Below are positions 39,234 through 50,173 of a DNA stretch of 64,000 bases, in pieces. The notes below the pieces were generated by a model, which was given only the letters and a program-made list of their open reading frames with translations, did not search any database and was not told where the DNA came from. Numbering within the stretch: position 1 is the first letter of the stretch; each line of letters begins with the position of its first letter. Made by a program: the position numbers and the translations under genes. The stretch covers positions 1 to 64,000 of the forward strand of contig CANSRU010000012.1 of assembly GCA_947649495.1 (NCBI GenBank). The letters run 5' to 3'. This DNA comes from an uncultured Porphyromonadaceae bacterium. GTDB taxonomy: Bacteria > Bacteroidota > Bacteroidia > Bacteroidales > Muribaculaceae.

Positions 39234-39264
39234 CAAAAATACATTAAATGCTGTAGAATTCAAT
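39234..39264 (-). promoter_or_regulatory. Predicted promoter of the UbiA operon
   Basis: On the minus strand ATTG (39264-39261), 19 bp, TATTTTTG (39241-39234). It gives a leader of ~310 nt to the first gene. Confidence 0.5.
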
Positions 39265-39328
39265 GTTTTTTTTATGAAAATTCAGTATGTTATGGAAAAT
39301 GTAATATTGGCAGGAAGAGGTGGAATGT

Positions 39329-39424
39329 TTAGACATAGGCTTCGCTTATCACATCATCGAGGATGCCCTCTTCAATCTCCGAATCTTTTAATGTGAGGTA
39401 TATTCCAATTTGTTCGCTGTTCAT
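39329..39424 (-). CDS. Possible 31-residue small protein
   Basis: A short ORF 38 bp downstream of the GlmU-like gene, reading MNSEQIGIYLTLKDSEIEEG and ending ISEAYV. It is acidic and could form one amphipathic helix. I know no family; it may be a relic or a chance ORF. Confidence 0.25.
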   Translation of the reverse strand: MNSEQIGIYLTLKDSEIEEGILDDVISEAYV

Positions 39425-39462
39425 TGTGCGTTGTGTCGGTGTTGGTATTGAGGATAAGGATG

Positions 39463-40623
39463 TCAGCGGTATGTCTCGGTGAGGGTGTGTATGGCGGTCA
39501 GGAGGCGGCGTTCTGTGTCGTCAAGGGGTAGATCGCGGCGGGACATCATGCGTTCGGCAATGCTTAGAAACTTGGAGAGATGAACTTCAGTGAATCCGGC
39601 TGTGGCTGAGCCTTCGCTGAACGAAGCTACAAAGTTGCGTGGAAAACCGGTGCCATGGATGTTTACGCCCACGCCTGTCACGGTGGCGGTGTTGAACATG
39701 GTGTTTATGCCTGCTTTGGAATGGTCGCCCATAATCAGGCCGCAGAATTGTAGCCCGGTGCGCAGGAACCGTCGGGTGGCATAGTCCCATAGCTTTATTT
39801 CCGTATAGTCGTTCTTGAGGTTGGATGCCACACATCCGGCGCCGATGTTGCACCACGAACCTATTACGGCGTTGCCTAAGAATCCGTCGTGGGCTTTATT
39901 GGAGTATGGGTGCATCACTATATTGTTTATCTCGCCGCCAACCTTGCAATGGGCGCCTATGGTGGTGGCGCCATAAATTCGTGTGCCGATATTGACAGTG
40001 GCGTGCGGCAGTATGCCTATCGGGCCACGCAGGCATGAGCCTTCCATCACGGTCGCATCCTCACCTATATATATAGGGCCGCCGGAGGTGTTCAGGAATG
40101 CACCTTCTACGGTTGCGCCGGGGGAGATGAATACCATGGAAGGATCTCCGATAATGGTGCATGTGTGGCTTACGGGCTGCGACTGACGGTGGGCGGTGAT
40201 TCGGCGGAAATCGGCGGAAATCAGCCGGTCGTTGTTCTGGAACAGGTGGTAGGGGCGTTCTATAGCCGTTATTGGACCATCATATTGCAATGTTTTGCCT
40301 GGGTGGCCTGAGCGCAGTGCGATGGTTGTTCCGTCGGGTGTCTGAAGAGAGTCGCCGCTGCTGAGGGATGTGATGGCTTGAACCAATGCTTCGTCGGGTA
40401 TTATGTGTGAAGCGATGGTCAGATAATCGTCGGTCTCTTTTTCGGGATATTTCTCGGAAAGGTAGGAGGTGGTACGGTAGGAATATGAGCCGGGTAGGAG
40501 TGACTGCCATTTCTCGGCTATTGTGTCGAGCCCGATCAGGAGTTCGGAAACCGGGCGTGTGAATGTGAGTGGAAGTAGCTGAGTGTGAATGCGCGGGTCG
40601 TCGGCAAGTATTATATTGTTCAT
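39463..40623 (-). CDS. GlmU-family putative sugar nucleotidyltransferase / acyltransferase
   Basis: A 386-residue protein. The C-terminal half is a left-handed parallel beta-helix of hexapeptide repeats (VFISPGATVEGAFLN, PIYIGEDATVMEGSCLRGP, HATVNIGTRIYGATTIG, AVIGSWCNIGAGCVASNLKNDY). The N-terminal ~140 residues correspond to the nucleotidyltransferase part of GlmU-like proteins (NIILADDPRIHTQLLPLTFTRPVSELLIG), but the classical LxxGxGTRM motif is absent. Substrate unknown; a sugar nucleotide is likely. It is divergent from rfbC. Confidence 0.82.
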   Translation of the reverse strand: MNNIILADDPRIHTQLLPLTFTRPVSELLIGLDTIAEKWQSLLPGSYSYRTTSYLSEKYPEKETDDYLTIASHIIPDEALVQAITSLSSGDSLQTPDGTTIALRSGHPGKTLQYDGPITAIERPYHLFQNNDRLISADFRRITAHRQSQPVSHTCTIIGDPSMVFISPGATVEGAFLNTSGGPIYIGEDATVMEGSCLRGPIGILPHATVNIGTRIYGATTIGAHCKVGGEINNIVMHPYSNKAHDGFLGNAVIGSWCNIGAGCVASNLKNDYTEIKLWDYATRRFLRTGLQFCGLIMGDHSKAGINTMFNTATVTGVGVNIHGTGFPRNFVASFSEGSATAGFTEVHLSKFLSIAERMMSRRDLPLDDTERRLLTAIHTLTETYR

Positions 40624-40635
40624 ATTATTGGCAAT

Positions 40636-40669
40636 TTTGTGAAGTTGCGATGCAAAATTATTAAATTTG
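40636..40669. promoter_or_regulatory. Divergent promoters of the GlmU-like and rfbC genes
   Basis: Plus: TTTG (40636-40639), 22 bp, TAAATTTG (40662-40669) for rfbC. Minus: TAATTTTG (40660-40653) for the GlmU-like gene, leader ~24 nt. The two -7 boxes lie 1 bp apart, so only one polymerase may bind at a time. Confidence 0.5.
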
Positions 40670-40697
40670 CGAGGAAAACCATTAAAAAGATTGGATT

Positions 40698-41243
40698 ATG
40701 ACATTCAAGCAACTCGAAATAGATGGCGTGTGGGTGATTGAACCAAAGCGATTTGGCGATGCGCGCGGTTATTTTTCGGAAACATTCAAGCGTGCGGAAT
40801 TTGAATCACATGTCGGCCGGGTTGATTTTGTGCAGGACAATGAGTCGTTTTCGTGCTACGGAGTGTTGCGTGGCCTTCATTTCCAGAAAGGAGAATTCTC
40901 GCAGGCCAAGTTGGTGAGAGTGTCGCGCGGCAAGGTGCTGGATGTGGCTGTGGATTTGCGCGGCGGTTCACCGACTTTCGGGCGACATGTGGCTGTGGAG
41001 TTGAGTCAGGATAATGGCCGTCAACTATTCATTCCGCGTGGTTTCGCCCATGGCTTTGTGGTGTTGAGCGATGAAGCGCAATTCCAATATAAGGTGGATA
41101 ATGTGTATGCACCGCAAGCTGAGGCAACGTTGCGTTTTGATGACCCCGCACTTGGCATAGACTGGCAGATACCGAAAGCAGATATGCTGCTGTCGGAAAA
41201 GGATATGAGAGGAATATCGCTTTCGGAAACTGCTCCATTCTGA
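40698..41243 (+). CDS. rfbC: dTDP-4-dehydrorhamnose 3,5-epimerase
   Basis: RmlC/RfbC (181 residues), a cupin epimerase of dTDP-L-rhamnose synthesis. Seen: RGYFSETFKRAEF, LRGLHFQ with His61, DLRGGSPTFG, FIPRGFAHGFVVLSDEAQFQYK with Tyr131, and NDEALGIDW-type ending (DPALGIDWQIPKADMLL). His61 and Tyr131 match the catalytic pair by position. Its partners rfbA, rfbB and rfbD are not in the window. A second, relic C-terminus lies at 45944-46012. Confidence 0.95.
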   Translation: MTFKQLEIDGVWVIEPKRFGDARGYFSETFKRAEFESHVGRVDFVQDNESFSCYGVLRGLHFQKGEFSQAKLVRVSRGKVLDVAVDLRGGSPTFGRHVAVELSQDNGRQLFIPRGFAHGFVVLSDEAQFQYKVDNVYAPQAEATLRFDDPALGIDWQIPKADMLLSEKDMRGISLSETAPF

Positions 41244-41307
41244 GCGATGATGTCATTGCAATGGAATACACGAGATAAAAAACAATAAATCACATATATC
41301 AATTTAA

Positions 41308-44300
41308 ATGAAACTTATCCTAAAAAATCTAACATCATGGCTGACGGCGGTTATGGCACTGCTTGCTCCGATGGACGCTGTAGCATCAGACTATTGCACG
41401 TCAGGAACTTTAACCCGAACGGAGAACGACAGGTATCTTAATTCTATGACCTTGACCGATGGGACATCATCGTTGGCGGTTGCGGTAAATCAGAACGACA
41501 GATACGGTTCAGCTACATATTTCGATAAAACAACTTCTGTGCTTGAGGTTCAGCCCGGAGCCACAGTGTCGTTCAGTTCGTTAGTATGGACCGGCGCGTG
41601 GATGCATGCATACGTTTACGTAGATTATGACAATGACGGAACGTTCAATACGACGCTGAATGCTGATGGCTCAAGTATGGGCGAGCTGGTGTCGTATTCA
41701 TATTACAATGAGCAGGACGGGGACAATGCCACCGCTCCCAACAGCCGTGGCGTCATAGTGTCGCGGGCGAGTGGAGTTACTGACTCGAGTGTGCCATCGT
41801 TTACTGTGCCTGCAAATATATCAAGCGGAGATTATCGTCTCCGTTTCAAAGTCGATTGGAATTCGTTGGAGCCATGCGGCTCGACAATCCAGAAGGATGG
41901 AGGCTGCATAGTGGACATGACGTTGCGTGTGGCTGCGCCTCAGGAACGAACGGTGTCGGTGCGGTCGTCAGATGAAAACAAAGGGACTGTGTCGATAACG
42001 GGCGCAAGTGGCAACAGCGTGACCAAGGCCGGGCTGGTTGAAGTGAATGCGACACCCAAAAGCGGATATATGTTTGTGAACTGGACTAATGATGCCACTG
42101 CTGAGGTTGTGTCGAATCAGGCAACTACATCGGTGGGTGGAAATGACGATGTTAGCCTGACAGCAAACTTCGATAATTTCGCTTATGCGGGGATGAAACG
42201 TTATTTCACCGGTTCGCAGTCACAGCAGAACCGTTATCTGAAACGTGTGACCACATCCGGAACCAGTACTCCCGAAGTGTTCAACGCAACAACGCAGGCT
42301 GAGCTTCCATACACGGCATATACAGTATCGGCCGGAACTAAAGTGGAGGCCGGTGCCCTGATAGATAAAACGACCAATCCCATCCGTATAGAACATGGAG
42401 TCAGCTCGTTTGATATCACATATTATGCGTGGACCGATAATATAGGAAGTTATTCGTCGGAAATCAACTGGACACAGGATGCCTATTATATCGATTGGAA
42501 TGGCAATGGGTCTTTTGCAGATGCCGGCGAAGGATCGGAGAAAGGAACGACGTCGAAACCAGATGATGAGATACTGACCGGCGCAACGAGAACTGTGTCG
42601 ATTCCTGCCGGACAGGAACCCGGTGTGTACCGGATGCGACTTGTGTTCTATGAGCCTGATGGTGCGTCGGAAGAGTGGCACAAGTCCATGTTCGGGACTC
42701 TCAACAGTGAGATACGTAATGGTGTGGCCTATGATTTTGCCATCGAGATTATGGAAAAGAAGGATATGGCGATAACATCGATAGAGCCGGTGTATAGAAC
42801 CGGAGAAACGACCCCCGGACGAACAAACGTGGTGGTAGCTTCGCTGAAAATCGATGCGTCAGGCTCATTATCGCCAAAGACTGTGGAAACTGTCGGTATG
42901 AAATGGAACGGTACGGCGAATGTGAAAAATGTGCGCTGGGTGTATTCTGCTACCGGAACAGTGACGGACGACGTGGTGGCTACAATGCCGGCGACAAATC
43001 TGACGGCGGAGGTGTCGCTCAACAGACAGCTCTCGCCGGGTGCAAATTACCTGATGCTTGTGGCCGATGTTGAAGATGATGCGGAGATTGGCTCGACTCT
43101 GTGTGCCGAAATCCATTCGGCGGTTGTTGATGGTGAGCGTTATGACTTTGACTTGAGTAATCCAGAAGGAATTGTGGTCAGTGACAATTATGATTACACA
43201 CTTGGCAATGCGATATGGTTTGACACGCCAAATTCTTCAACTTCGGGTCTGGCAATATGGAATACCAACAATTTCGCCACTACCGATACGAATCCCGACC
43301 AGATGTGGGAGCGTAAATCGTATCCGATTGGAAATGGCTCGTTCGGAGCGACCATTATCGGTTCGATTGCATCTGAACGAGTCGTACTGAACGAAAAGAC
43401 ATTGTGGAAGGGCGGTCCTGCCACAGGTGTTTCGGAGTATTGGAATATGAACAATACCGTGAGCCCGTCGACGCTGAGCACTATACGTCAATATCTTGTA
43501 AATGGCAATACGTCGGGTGCCAATTCGCTTGTGTCGTCGAACTATAGGGGTTCGATAAATTACGACAGCAGCCGTTTCGGTTCGTTCACAACCATGGGTG
43601 AAGCGTATGTCAATACCGGTATCAATGAAAGTGGTGTGACAAACTATAAGCGTATTATGAATATGGACCGTTCTATTGTAGTGGTTCAGTTTGAGTCGGA
43701 GGGTACCAAATATCAGCGCCGTTACTTCTGTTCTTATCCGGACAGTGTGATGGTATGGCGTTATACTTCTGATGGTGCTCCGCAGAATCTCACATTCTCA
43801 TTCAATACCCCACAGGTTGTCAATTCGGTGACCTCGCCCGAGGATGGCTCTCTGTTGTACAATTGCAAGTTGTCGAACAACAATATGCAGTGGGCGCTCA
43901 AAGTGCATGTACGCACCAACGATGGAGGTACGGTGACGGCCAATCCTACTGCCCGCACAATCACTGTGAGCGGGTCGAATGATGTGGAGTTTCTTCTGGC
44001 CGGTGATACAGATTACGTGATGAACTTTGATCCCGATTTCACAGATGCAAATGCATTCGTTGGTGTAGACCCGGTAGAAAGTGTGACCAAATCAATTGAG
44101 AATGCCATGGGGATGTCGTATGACCAGCTTTATGCATCCCATTACGATGACTACTCCGCACTGTTTGACCGTGTGACGCTCGAAATCAATCCATCGGAAA
44201 CTTATGAGAACCTCCCGACGCCAACGCGATTGGCAAAATATCGTCAGGGGACACTTGACCATGGATTGGAGCAACTTTATTTCCAATATGGGCGTTATCT

Positions 44301-45849
44301 GTTGATATCAAGTTCGCGAGCCGGAAGCATGCCTGCCAATCTGCAGGGTCTCTGGCACAATAACACGGAAGGCCCATGGCGTGTGGACTACCATAATAAT
44401 ATCAATGTCCAGATGAACTACTGGCCGGCCACCAATACCAATCTTCTGGAGTGTTTCACTCCTTACATAGATTATATACGCGGGCTGGTGAAGCCGGGCG
44501 AGCGTACGGCTCAGGCTTATTACGGCGCGCGTGGCTGGACAGCCGAGGTGTCGACCAATATATTCGGATTTACCGCACCTCTTAATGCCTCCGATATGTC
44601 GTGGAACTACAATCCGACAGCAGGGCCGTGGCTCACAACACAGTTGTGGGAGTACTACGACTATACCCGCGACAAGGAATGGCTTCGCGAGATTGGATAT
44701 CCGATTATCCGCTCGAGCGCCAACTTTGTAAGCGATTTGCTCTATCTGCACAACGGTACATATACTTCGGCGCCGTCGTATTCGCCTGAGCATGGAAATG
44801 TGGATCTCGGCGCCACATACGCCAATGCCGTGACACGCGAGGTGCTTTCCGAGGCTATACAAGCGGCGGAGGTGCTTGGCGAGAATCCTTCGGAACTGTC
44901 GGAATGGCAAGAGAAATTGTCGAAGATGTATCCGTACCAGATTGGCCGGTATGGACAGTTGCAGGAATGGTATAATGATATTGATACATACAATGACACA
45001 CATCGCCACACCAATCATCTGTTCGGATTGCATCCCGGCACATCCATCAATGTGCTTGAGGATACGGAGCTTGCTGAAGCATGCAAAGAGACACTGCGTC
45101 AACGCGGCGATGCTGCAACAGGATGGTCGATGGGTTGGAAACTGAATCACTGGGCCCGACTTCTGGATGGTGATCATGCATACACCTTGTTTCAGAATCT
45201 GTTGAAAAACGGCACTGCCGACAATATGTGGGACCTTCATCCCCCATTCCAGATCGATGGTAATTTCGGTGGAACGGCGGGCGTGACGGAGTTGTTTCTC
45301 CAGAGCCACAATGGAATGCTACATCTGTTGCCGGCTTTGCCATCATCGTGGACGGAAGGTATTATAACGGGGTTGCGTACAAGAGGCAATTTTGAAGTTT
45401 CGATTGTGTATGAGAACGGCAAACTCGATTTTGCTGAGGTAAAATCGAATGCCGGAGAAGACTGCACCGTTTATTACAATGGGTTGACAAAAACTTTCAA
45501 TACGGTTTCCGGCGGATTGTATGTTGTGAAATATGACCCAGATGAAAATATGCTGATTATGGACGATCTTGCATCTATTGACGAGATTATACCGGAAGGT
45601 CAGGATGATATTTTGATCAGGCAGGACGACAATGGACGTCACGTGACTGTGGAACTGATCGGACCAGCCCGTGGGAATATAGTGTTGAGTGTCTACAATC
45701 TCACAGGCCAGAAGCTGAAATCGTTTGCCATAGACAAGACGTCGTCGCGTGCAAGTGTGTCGTTCAATCCGGCTGCCGGCTCGGGTGTGCTGTTGCTCCG
45801 CGCCGAAGGAGGCATGATGTCTAAGACCAAAAAGTTGATCGTTAGATGA
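41308..45849 (+). CDS. Multidomain GH95 alpha-L-fucosidase with T9SS sorting tail
   Basis: A 1513-residue secreted protein. Order of parts: signal peptide (~1-26); GEVED-like domain 1 (~27-215, YVDYDNDGTFN); an InlB-type repeat (~216-290, GYMFVNWTNDATAEVV); GEVED-like domain 2 (~292-485, YYIDWNGNGSFADAGEG); a sialidase-associated N-domain (~486-625); the GH95 catalytic region (~630-1412); and a T9SS type A tail (~1440-1513, ILSVYNLTGQKLKSF). The catalytic part has NNINVQMNYWPA, APSYSPEHG and PPFQIDGNFGG. Export by the nearby T9SS would place it on the surface, probably acting on fucosylated mucin glycans. Confidence 0.93.
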   Translation: MKLILKNLTSWLTAVMALLAPMDAVASDYCTSGTLTRTENDRYLNSMTLTDGTSSLAVAVNQNDRYGSATYFDKTTSVLEVQPGATVSFSSLVWTGAWMHAYVYVDYDNDGTFNTTLNADGSSMGELVSYSYYNEQDGDNATAPNSRGVIVSRASGVTDSSVPSFTVPANISSGDYRLRFKVDWNSLEPCGSTIQKDGGCIVDMTLRVAAPQERTVSVRSSDENKGTVSITGASGNSVTKAGLVEVNATPKSGYMFVNWTNDATAEVVSNQATTSVGGNDDVSLTANFDNFAYAGMKRYFTGSQSQQNRYLKRVTTSGTSTPEVFNATTQAELPYTAYTVSAGTKVEAGALIDKTTNPIRIEHGVSSFDITYYAWTDNIGSYSSEINWTQDAYYIDWNGNGSFADAGEGSEKGTTSKPDDEILTGATRTVSIPAGQEPGVYRMRLVFYEPDGASEEWHKSMFGTLNSEIRNGVAYDFAIEIMEKKDMAITSIEPVYRTGETTPGRTNVVVASLKIDASGSLSPKTVETVGMKWNGTANVKNVRWVYSATGTVTDDVVATMPATNLTAEVSLNRQLSPGANYLMLVADVEDDAEIGSTLCAEIHSAVVDGERYDFDLSNPEGIVVSDNYDYTLGNAIWFDTPNSSTSGLAIWNTNNFATTDTNPDQMWERKSYPIGNGSFGATIIGSIASERVVLNEKTLWKGGPATGVSEYWNMNNTVSPSTLSTIRQYLVNGNTSGANSLVSSNYRGSINYDSSRFGSFTTMGEAYVNTGINESGVTNYKRIMNMDRSIVVVQFESEGTKYQRRYFCSYPDSVMVWRYTSDGAPQNLTFSFNTPQVVNSVTSPEDGSLLYNCKLSNNNMQWALKVHVRTNDGGTVTANPTARTITVSGSNDVEFLLAGDTDYVMNFDPDFTDANAFVGVDPVESVTKSIENAMGMSYDQLYASHYDDYSALFDRVTLEINPSETYENLPTPTRLAKYRQGTLDHGLEQLYFQYGRYLLISSSRAGSMPANLQGLWHNNTEGPWRVDYHNNINVQMNYWPATNTNLLECFTPYIDYIRGLVKPGERTAQAYYGARGWTAEVSTNIFGFTAPLNASDMSWNYNPTAGPWLTTQLWEYYDYTRDKEWLREIGYPIIRSSANFVSDLLYLHNGTYTSAPSYSPEHGNVDLGATYANAVTREVLSEAIQAAEVLGENPSELSEWQEKLSKMYPYQIGRYGQLQEWYNDIDTYNDTHRHTNHLFGLHPGTSINVLEDTELAEACKETLRQRGDAATGWSMGWKLNHWARLLDGDHAYTLFQNLLKNGTADNMWDLHPPFQIDGNFGGTAGVTELFLQSHNGMLHLLPALPSSWTEGIITGLRTRGNFEVSIVYENGKLDFAEVKSNAGEDCTVYYNGLTKTFNTVSGGLYVVKYDPDENMLIMDDLASIDEIIPEGQDDILIRQDDNGRHVTVELIGPARGNIVLSVYNLTGQKLKSFAIDKTSSRASVSFNPAAGSGVLLLRAEGGMMSKTKKLIVR

Positions 45850-45883
45850 TTCCGTAGGTTTTTGAACGAATATATCTTTCCAT

Positions 45884-45913
45884 GTGTGGCTCCTGTAAAT
45901 CGGGAGCCACACT
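45884..45913 (+). terminator. Terminator of the large GH95 gene
   Basis: GTGTGGCTCC (45884-45893) pairs with GGAGCCACAC (45903-45912). A short AT-rich tract (TATATTTA) follows. Confidence 0.65.
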
Positions 45914-45943
45914 ATATTTAGATAAGTCGGATGCTTAATATTA

Positions 45944-46012
45944 GATGATGGGGTTTTGCTGCCGGAAAAGGATATGAGGGGTGTGGCGCTTGACGAAATT
46001 GCGACGTTTTGA
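45944..46012 (+). pseudogene. Relic 3' end of a second rfbC
   Basis: In frame, bases 45956-46012 read LLPEKDMRGVALDEIATF-stop, against LLSEKDMRGISLSETAPF-stop at the end of rfbC (12 of 18 residues identical, same stop position). An in-frame TAA at 45923-45925 and no further match upstream show that only the last ~20 codons remain. This is a gene remnant, most likely from recombination when the large GH95 gene came to lie after rfbC. Confidence 0.75.
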
Positions 46013-46039
46013 GGAATTGTGGTTAAATTTTGTTAAATA

Positions 46040-46069
46040 ATTGGGGGGGGGTAAATTGGTTTACCTTTG
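46040..46069 (+). promoter_or_regulatory. Promoter with a G9 tract in the spacer
   Basis: ATTG (46040-46043), 18 bp, TACCTTTG (46062-46069). The spacer begins with a run of nine G (46043-46051). Copy-number slippage of this run would change the spacer between good and poor lengths. Confidence 0.6.
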
Positions 46070-46102
46070 CCGTGATTATTAACAGTTTGATTTACTTTAG
46101 CA

Positions 46103-46609
46103 ATGAAAAAGTTTTTTGCAATGATTGCTGCGGTATCTGCGTTGATGTTTGCCGCTTGTTCTGATGGAAATGGTTCGGACGAACCGGATAACCCGAATGG
46201 TCCCGACGCGCCTGGTGTTAGTGGTGGGTCGTTGTCCGATGTTGAGGTTATGAAAAAACTTATAATAGGAAAGTGGTGCAATACCGGATATTGGAATAAG
46301 GTGAATGGTTTTACGGAATATGATAAGACGGGTTTTCCATTAATGGCAGGTGGTGAATATCGCTCGCATGTCGGTGTCGGGTTGAATGACCGTATTAGGT
46401 ATCTTGTGTTCAATGAGGATGGTAGCGCTGAAGAATGGCTGGATGATAAGTGTGAAGAACGTGGGGTGTATCGATGGTTCGGAAATAAGGTGGCGTATCT
46501 GGGTTATGGTGGTCCTAATCCGATAAGATTTGAGAGCCCCGACAAAATGCTGATTCATTGGACGCACGACGGATGGGAGATTGAAGAATTTGTAAGGGTT
46601 GAAGATTAA
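46103..46609 (+). CDS. Hypothetical lipoprotein
   Basis: A 168-residue lipoprotein with a lipobox (ALMFAAC, Cys ~19), then an Asp/Pro/Gly-rich stretch (SDGNGSDEPDNPNGPD, a likely surface-export tether) and a lipocalin-like small domain (MKKLIIGKWCNTGYWNKV, YLVFNEDGSAEEWLDD, PDKMLIHWTHDGWEIEEFVRVE). This resembles small lipocalin-like lipoproteins of Bacteroidetes. The function is unknown. The upstream G9 tract suggests variable expression. Confidence 0.65.
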   Translation: MKKFFAMIAAVSALMFAACSDGNGSDEPDNPNGPDAPGVSGGSLSDVEVMKKLIIGKWCNTGYWNKVNGFTEYDKTGFPLMAGGEYRSHVGVGLNDRIRYLVFNEDGSAEEWLDDKCEERGVYRWFGNKVAYLGYGGPNPIRFESPDKMLIHWTHDGWEIEEFVRVED

Positions 46610-46617
46610 AAAAACAA

Positions 46618-46679
46618 CGGAATGTATCCATTCCGGAGATAGTGAAAGTGCGGGGGCAGATGGCATCCGCACTTTTTTT
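46618..46679 (+). terminator. Two hairpins and terminator after the lipoprotein gene
   Basis: CGGAATG/CATTCCG (46618-46635) is followed by AAAGTGCGG/CCGCACTTT (46645-46653 with 46667-46675) and a T7 run. The second is a strong terminator. The rest of 46680-46910 is promoter and leader of rpsL. Confidence 0.8.
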
Positions 46680-46729
46680 AATTAAATTGTGGGAATTTGC
46701 ACCGCGGGGATAAATAGACGACTGAAATA

Positions 46730-46761
46730 TTTGGTAGTTAGAAAATTAGTTAGTAATTTTG
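46730..46761 (+). promoter_or_regulatory. Promoter of the ribosomal superoperon
   Basis: TTTG (46730-46733), exactly 20 bp, TAATTTTG (46754-46761): full consensus. Predicted start ~46767. Confidence 0.75.
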
Positions 46762-46766
46762 CAACG

Positions 46767-46910
46767 CTTTTAAGCATAAAGAAGCGTCAAACCATTGCTA
46801 ATCTATTGAAAAATAGAACGATGGTTGGCGTGAAATGTGTGTGAAAGCGTGCTTAAAGAGACTGAAAGAACAATAGATTTAATAAACGAAAAGTAAAAAC
46901 AAGAACTAAG
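46767..46910 (+). promoter_or_regulatory. Structured leader of rpsL
   Basis: A ~144-nt leader without ORF. AACCAT and ATGGTT (about 46791-46826) enclose a CTATT/AATAG hairpin. It could be a site for autogenous control by S12 or S7, but I see no known motif. Confidence 0.35.
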
Positions 46911-47294
46911 ATGCCTACGATTCAGCAATTAGTAAGAAAAGGACGTGTAGCTCTTGAGGATAAGAGTAAGTCGCCTGCGTTGGATTCATGCCCGCAGCGT
47001 CGCGGTGTGTGCGTTCGCGTTTACACCACTACCCCCAAGAAGCCTAACTCGGCAATGCGTAAGGTGGCCCGTGTGCGCCTCACCAATGGTAAGGAAGTCA
47101 ACTCTTATATCCCCGGTGAAGGTCACAACCTGCAGGAACACTCGATAGTGTTGGTGCGTGGCGGTCGTGTTAAGGACCTCCCCGGTGTTCGCTATCACAT
47201 TGTGCGCGGTACGTTGGATACCAGCGGTGTTAAGGACCGTACCCAGCGTCGCTCCAAATATGGTGCCAAGCGTCCGAAGGCTGCCAAGAAGTAA
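46911..47294 (+). CDS. rpsL: 30S ribosomal protein S12
   Basis: S12 (127 residues), at the decoding centre of the small subunit. [31 protein letters not shown] and [15 protein letters not shown] are conserved. The two loops where streptomycin-resistance changes usually occur look wild type ([14 protein letters not shown]). First gene of the superoperon. Confidence 0.98.
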   Translation: MPTIQQLVRKGRVALEDKSKSPALDSCPQRRGVCVRVYTTTPKKPNSAMRKVARVRLTNGKEVNSYIPGEGHNLQEHSIVLVRGGRVKDLPGVRYHIVRGTLDTSGVKDRTQRRSKYGAKRPKAAKK

Positions 47295-47506
47295 TTAAAC
47301 GACTTCGAAACAGTCAGATCTTACAAGCAAAATCCCCACGGCCGGGGTTAAAGGCCGGATAAATAAAAAACGAGTTTTAAACTTCGGTTTTTGATTTATT
47401 GGAAGGCTAATTCGATGGTTGAGTAAATGGTGGCGAGAGAGCTGCCGTTGAAGATGAAAGAAGCAGCAACCAAGCAAACAAAAAACGACAAATTTGTAAA
47501 CAACAA

Positions 47507-47983
47507 ATGAGAAAGGCTAAACCTAAAAAGCGGATCGTATTGCCTGATCCCGTTTTTAATGATGTAAGAGTGTCGAAATTCGTCAATCACCTTATGTACG
47601 ACGGTAAGAAGAACACTGCTTATACAATATTCTACAGCGCACTTGAAACTGTGAAGTCCAAGCTTCCCAACGAGGAGAAAACCGCGCTCGAAATCTGGAA
47701 AAAAGCCCTTGAGAACATCACTCCCCAGGTGGAGGTTAAGTCGCGTCGTGTGGGCGGTGCCACATTCCAGGTGCCTACTGAAATCCGTCCCGACCGCAAG
47801 GAATCCATATCAATGAAGAACCTTATACTCTACGCCCGCAAACGTGGCGGCAAGACAATGGCCGACAAACTCGCTGCGGAGATTGTAGACGCTTTCAACG
47901 ATCAGGGTGGCGCTTACAAGCGTAAGGAAGATATGCACAAGATGGCCGAGGCCAACCGCGCATTCGCACACTTCCGTTTCTAA
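47507..47983 (+). CDS. rpsG: 30S ribosomal protein S7
   Basis: S7 (158 residues), which nucleates assembly of the 16S 3' domain. [20 protein letters not shown] and AFAHFRF end match the family. A 212-bp gap separates it from rpsL, with a weak hairpin near 47365-47390 and no clear promoter. Confidence 0.98.
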   Translation: MRKAKPKKRIVLPDPVFNDVRVSKFVNHLMYDGKKNTAYTIFYSALETVKSKLPNEEKTALEIWKKALENITPQVEVKSRRVGGATFQVPTEIRPDRKESISMKNLILYARKRGGKTMADKLAAEIVDAFNDQGGAYKRKEDMHKMAEANRAFAHFRF

Positions 47984-48025
47984 TTACACAATAGTTTCAT
48001 TGATAATAAGCTGATATAAATTCCA

Positions 48026-50152
<2,127 letters not shown>

Positions 50153-50173
50153 ACAACTTTCATTCAACAAAAT

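Noticed and set aside
44308-45309. A 333-codon open frame opposite the large GH95 gene
   Set aside because: Antisense shadow of the catalytic domain, with no motif.
47365-47392. A possible attenuator hairpin between rpsL and rpsG
   Set aside because: The stem is short with a bulge and too little loop to be stable.
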